Shown: in pieces, positions 5,491 to 5,540 of the stretch
Position numbering within the stretch: the first letter of the stretch is position 1
Layout: each line of letters starts with the position of its first letter
NCBI GenBank assembly: GCA_020629995.1
Contig: JAHDCH010000193.1
Location: 1-5,540, forward strand
Origin: Pseudaestuariivita sp.
GTDB taxonomy: Bacteria > Pseudomonadota > Alphaproteobacteria > Rhodobacterales > Rhodobacteraceae
Direction of reading: 5' to 3'
Length of the DNA: 5,540 nucleotides
Notes under the pieces: generated by a model
Databases searched by the model: none
Told to the model about the DNA's origin: nothing
What the model saw: only the letters and a program-made list of their open reading frames with translations
Made by a program: the position numbers and the translations under genes

Positions 5491-5540
5491 TGTCTTGAGA
5501 CGATCCAGGCCTATGCGCTGCGGTCCATCGGTTATGGCGA
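5485..5540 (+). CDS. Start of a second gene, probably the partner ABC permease (truncated by window end)
   Basis: ATG at 5485 opens a frame that stays open to the end of the window, giving 18 complete codons (MSCLETIQAY then ALRSIGYG). It overlaps the mini-ORF stop by ATGA. HisQ-type permeases usually come in pairs with adjacent genes, and this short N-terminus looks like the second member of such pairs in related bacteria, but the visible part is too short for any motif. A product call therefore rests on position. Confidence 0.6.
   Translation, partial: MSCLETIQAYALRSIGYG

Overview
The window looks like a chromosomal segment of a high-GC alphaproteobacterium. Gene content and protein style (a TerB-like pair beside a PhnD-like protein, HisP/HisJ-type transport genes, a DAO-family oxidoreductase with an ASFGWIN motif) resemble Rhodobacteraceae. 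That assignment rests on recognition by eye, not on a search. Gene density is high, and no tRNA, rRNA, CRISPR array, IS element or phage gene is visible.

Layout. (1) Positions 3-1675 hold three closely spaced plus-strand genes: two tandem TerB-fold proteins of 145 residues each, about half identical to each other, then a 250-residue PhnD-like binding protein without a signal peptide. (2) After a 79-bp gap with a possible promoter inside an imperfect inverted repeat, 1755-3289 encode the ATPase and the exported binding protein of a polar amino acid ABC importer. This unit ends in a strong intrinsic terminator (3313-3342). (3) On the minus strand, 4419 down to 3343 encodes an FAD-dependent DAO-family oxidoreductase. 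Its stop codon abuts the terminator's T-run. (4) A 131-bp divergent gap follows, then plus-strand permease genes: a long HisQ/HisM-type permease (about 4551-5417), a 24-codon mini-ORF (5414-5488), and the first codons of a second membrane-protein gene (from 5485) that runs off the window. ATGA overlaps join the last three.

How the genes fit together. The ATPase, binding protein and permease(s) plausibly form one amino acid importer whose operon is split by the oppositely oriented oxidoreductase. The oxidoreductase could oxidise an imported amino acid or N-substituted amine, but that link rests on position alone. The TerB/TerB/PhnD-like trio is a separate unit of unknown function. The 'tellurite resistance' label is homology only, since no other ter genes are visible.

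Most of the window is ordinary. The points most worth checking are: the first permease gene, whose family-like coding sequence continues upstream of any ATG, GTG or TTG start and may begin at an ATC codon; the duplicated 14-bp start-site sequence bracketing the mini-ORF; and the TerB/TerB/PhnD-like cassette. I see no clearly novel system that can be demonstrated from sequence alone.
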